From positions 1-64,000 of the forward strand of contig DYEV01000003.1 of assembly GCA_020725545.1 (NCBI GenBank): a stretch of DNA of 64,000 bases. Direction: 5' to 3'. The translations under genes and the position numbers were made by a program. The notes beneath the pieces are model-generated. The model worked only from the letters and a program-made list of their open reading frames with translations. It was not told the DNA's origin and made no database searches. Shown here in pieces: positions 62,623 to 64,000 of the stretch. Position 1 is the first letter of the stretch. The number at the start of each line of letters is the position of its first letter. Origin of the DNA: Desulfobacca sp. (lineage in GTDB: Bacteria; Desulfobacterota; Desulfobaccia; Desulfobaccales; Desulfobaccaceae).

Positions 62623-64000
62623 ATGAAAAAACTCACTGTTTTCCTGAGCATCATCTGCCTGCTGGCGCTGGCCTTGACGGTCCCCGGCGCTGCTGACCAG
62701 GGCAATTTATTTTCTCGGGTGCAGGAGCATCAGTTGGACAACGGTCTGACCGTGCTGCTGCTGCCCGAGGATCGGGCTCCCATCGTCAGCGTCCAGGTCT
62801 GGTATCGGGTCGGGTCCCGCAACGAGGTCCTGGGAAAAACCGGTCTTTCCCATCTTTTGGAACACCTCATGTTCCGGGGGACGGAAAAATACGGCCCCAA
62901 AGCCTTCTCTCGGTTGCTCCAGCAGGCCGGGGCCAATAACAATGCCTTTACTTCCAAAGATTACACCGCCTATTTTGAGACCGGGCCGACCGCCAGTTTG
63001 CGCCTCTTCCTGGAATTGGAAGCCGACCGCATGCGCAACCTGAAGTTGAGCGAAGACCTGTTCCGGACGGAGCAAAAAGTCGTGGTGGAAGAGCGGCGCC
63101 TGCGCACCGAAGACGACCCGGTTAACTCGCTCTATGAGGAGCTGGTGGCCACCGCCTTCAAGGCCCATCCTTATCAATGGCCCGTCATCGGCTGGATGCA
63201 CGACGTCGCCTCCCTCACCCTGGCAGACCTGCGGCAACACTATGACCGTTATTACCAGCCCAATAATGCCACTTTGGTGGTGGTGGGCGACATCGACCCG
63301 GCTGCGACCTTACAAGCCATCCGGGAGACTTTCGGGCAGATCCCTCGCGGTCCTGACCCTCCGCCGTTTCGGGCTTTGGAACCGCCTCAGCAAGGGGAAC
63401 GGCGCACCGAGATTACCCGGGAAGCGCAACTCCCGGCCATTTTCATGGCTTATCATACCCCCAATCTGACGGCGGCAGACGCCTTCCCGCTGGAGGTCCT
63501 CTCCCTTATTCTGGCTCAGGGCCGCAGCTCCCGGCTGCACCGCCGTCTGGTCTATGAGGCCAAAGTGGCTCTGGATGCCGGCGCGGAATACGAATTTGCC
63601 ACCGCCAGCCCTGCCCTCTTTATTTTTTACGCCCAGCCCCTGCCAGGCCGCTCCATAGCCCAAGTGGAACAGTTGCTGGAGGCCGAAATCGACAAGATTA
63701 AAAATCAGCCGGTGAGCGAGCAGGAACTGCTCAAGGCCAAAAATCAGACGGAAGCCGCCTTTATCATGGGGCAGGATTCCCTCTTTTATCGCGGCATGCT
63801 GCTGGGGCGGTATCAAACCATCGGCTCTTGGCAGAAATTAAATGACATCGTCCCGGGGATCCGGGCGGTTACCGCCGCAGATGTCCAGCGGGTGGCTCAG
63901 AAATATTTAGTAAAGACCAACCGCACCGTTGGTATCCTCAATCCCCTGAAACCCAGCCGTCCCACCACCGAAAGGTTTGTCCCCCATGAACAAATCAGGT
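62623..64000 (+). CDS. M16 zinc protease, 3' end beyond the window
   Basis: At least 459 residues are visible. After a signal peptide (MKKLTVFLSIICLLALALTV, cleavage near 24) comes the M16 domain with the inverted zinc motif HLLEH (His77, Glu80, His81) and a third Glu near 156 in KVVVEERRL. The inactive C-terminal M16 half follows from about 190. It is likely a periplasmic processing or degrading peptidase of the PqqL/YmxG type. Such genes often come as pairs with a second, inactive subunit. An ATG just before the window end (63986) could be the start of that partner. The stop codon is not in view. Confidence 0.85.
   Translation, partial: MKKLTVFLSIICLLALALTVPGAADQGNLFSRVQEHQLDNGLTVLLLPEDRAPIVSVQVWYRVGSRNEVLGKTGLSHLLEHLMFRGTEKYGPKAFSRLLQQAGANNNAFTSKDYTAYFETGPTASLRLFLELEADRMRNLKLSEDLFRTEQKVVVEERRLRTEDDPVNSLYEELVATAFKAHPYQWPVIGWMHDVASLTLADLRQHYDRYYQPNNATLVVVGDIDPAATLQAIRETFGQIPRGPDPPPFRALEPPQQGERRTEITREAQLPAIFMAYHTPNLTAADAFPLEVLSLILAQGRSSRLHRRLVYEAKVALDAGAEYEFATASPALFIFYAQPLPGRSIAQVEQLLEAEIDKIKNQPVSEQELLKAKNQTEAAFIMGQDSLFYRGMLLGRYQTIGSWQKLNDIVPGIRAVTAADVQRVAQKYLVKTNRTVGILNPLKPSRPTTERFVPHEQIR

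Overview
The window reads as chromosomal DNA of a Gram-negative, anaerobic bacterium, most likely of the Desulfobacterota (former Deltaproteobacteria). The pointers are a small assimilatory-type sulfite reductase of the kind known from sulfate reducers, an adenosylcobalamin-dependent (class II) ribonucleotide reductase, a PPi-type phosphofructokinase, PEP synthase, citramalate synthase, methylmalonyl-CoA decarboxylase, a menaquinone methyltransferase, and a heptose (LPS) pathway gene. Coding DNA is GC-rich and genes lie on both strands in short operons. The genus is not determinable from the sequence alone.

Layout. 1-6.9 kb: NagZ-like hexosaminidase, sodium:solute symporter, lipoprotein lytic transglycosylase behind a perfect Crp/Fnr-type palindrome, P-type H+-ATPase. 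7.2-10.8 kb: tRNA-His, small sulfite reductase, ribosome-hibernation/cold-shock fusion, a metallopeptidase-like protein overlapping a secreted beta-propeller-like protein, and a small helix-turn-helix protein. 10.9-15.7 kb: RadC, a zinc-ribbon protein, aspartate kinase, citramalate synthase, ComEA-like protein. 15.7-17.6 kb: an overlapping ATPase/DUF4276 pair that looks like a defence-type module. 17.7-26.4 kb: PPi-PFK, class IV aminotransferase, HIT protein, TldD, phosphoesterase, RecD2, receiver-like protein. 26.9-33.3 kb: a complete YbhGFSR-type efflux operon and an alpha/beta hydrolase. 33.3-35.6 kb: nrdJ behind a well-formed pair of NrdR boxes.

35.6-44.5 kb is the least orderly part. It has long non-coding stretches, a frameshifted universal-stress gene, a doubly frameshifted redox-disulfide gene, an intact ArsR/permease/redox-disulfide set, a methyltransferase broken at a T8 tract, a possible zinc-ribbon remnant, several small cysteine-rich or metal-site proteins, an exported Fe/Mn superoxide dismutase, and tRNA-Lys/tRNA-Glu. 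44.5-64 kb returns to ordinary housekeeping: scpB, a B12-binding radical SAM protein, gmhA with a deoxyhypusine-synthase-like gene and a cyclophilin-like gene, FmdB-type zinc ribbon, hemerythrin, DUF192, folD, menG/ubiE, an acyltransferase, ppsA, folC, glyQS, ftsY, a VanZ-like protein and the start of an M16 protease that runs off the right edge.

The strongest points for follow-up are the ATPase/DUF4276 pair (15.7-17.6 kb), the NrdR operator pair (33.3 kb), the dispersed element with GTTGCAAAA inverted ends (left edge and 55.7-55.8 kb), the cluster of homopolymer frameshifts (36.4-36.9 and 41.27 kb), and the overlapping gmhA/deoxyhypusine-synthase-like/cyclophilin-like operon (46.9-48.9 kb). 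No CRISPR array, rRNA, prophage or transposase gene is visible.
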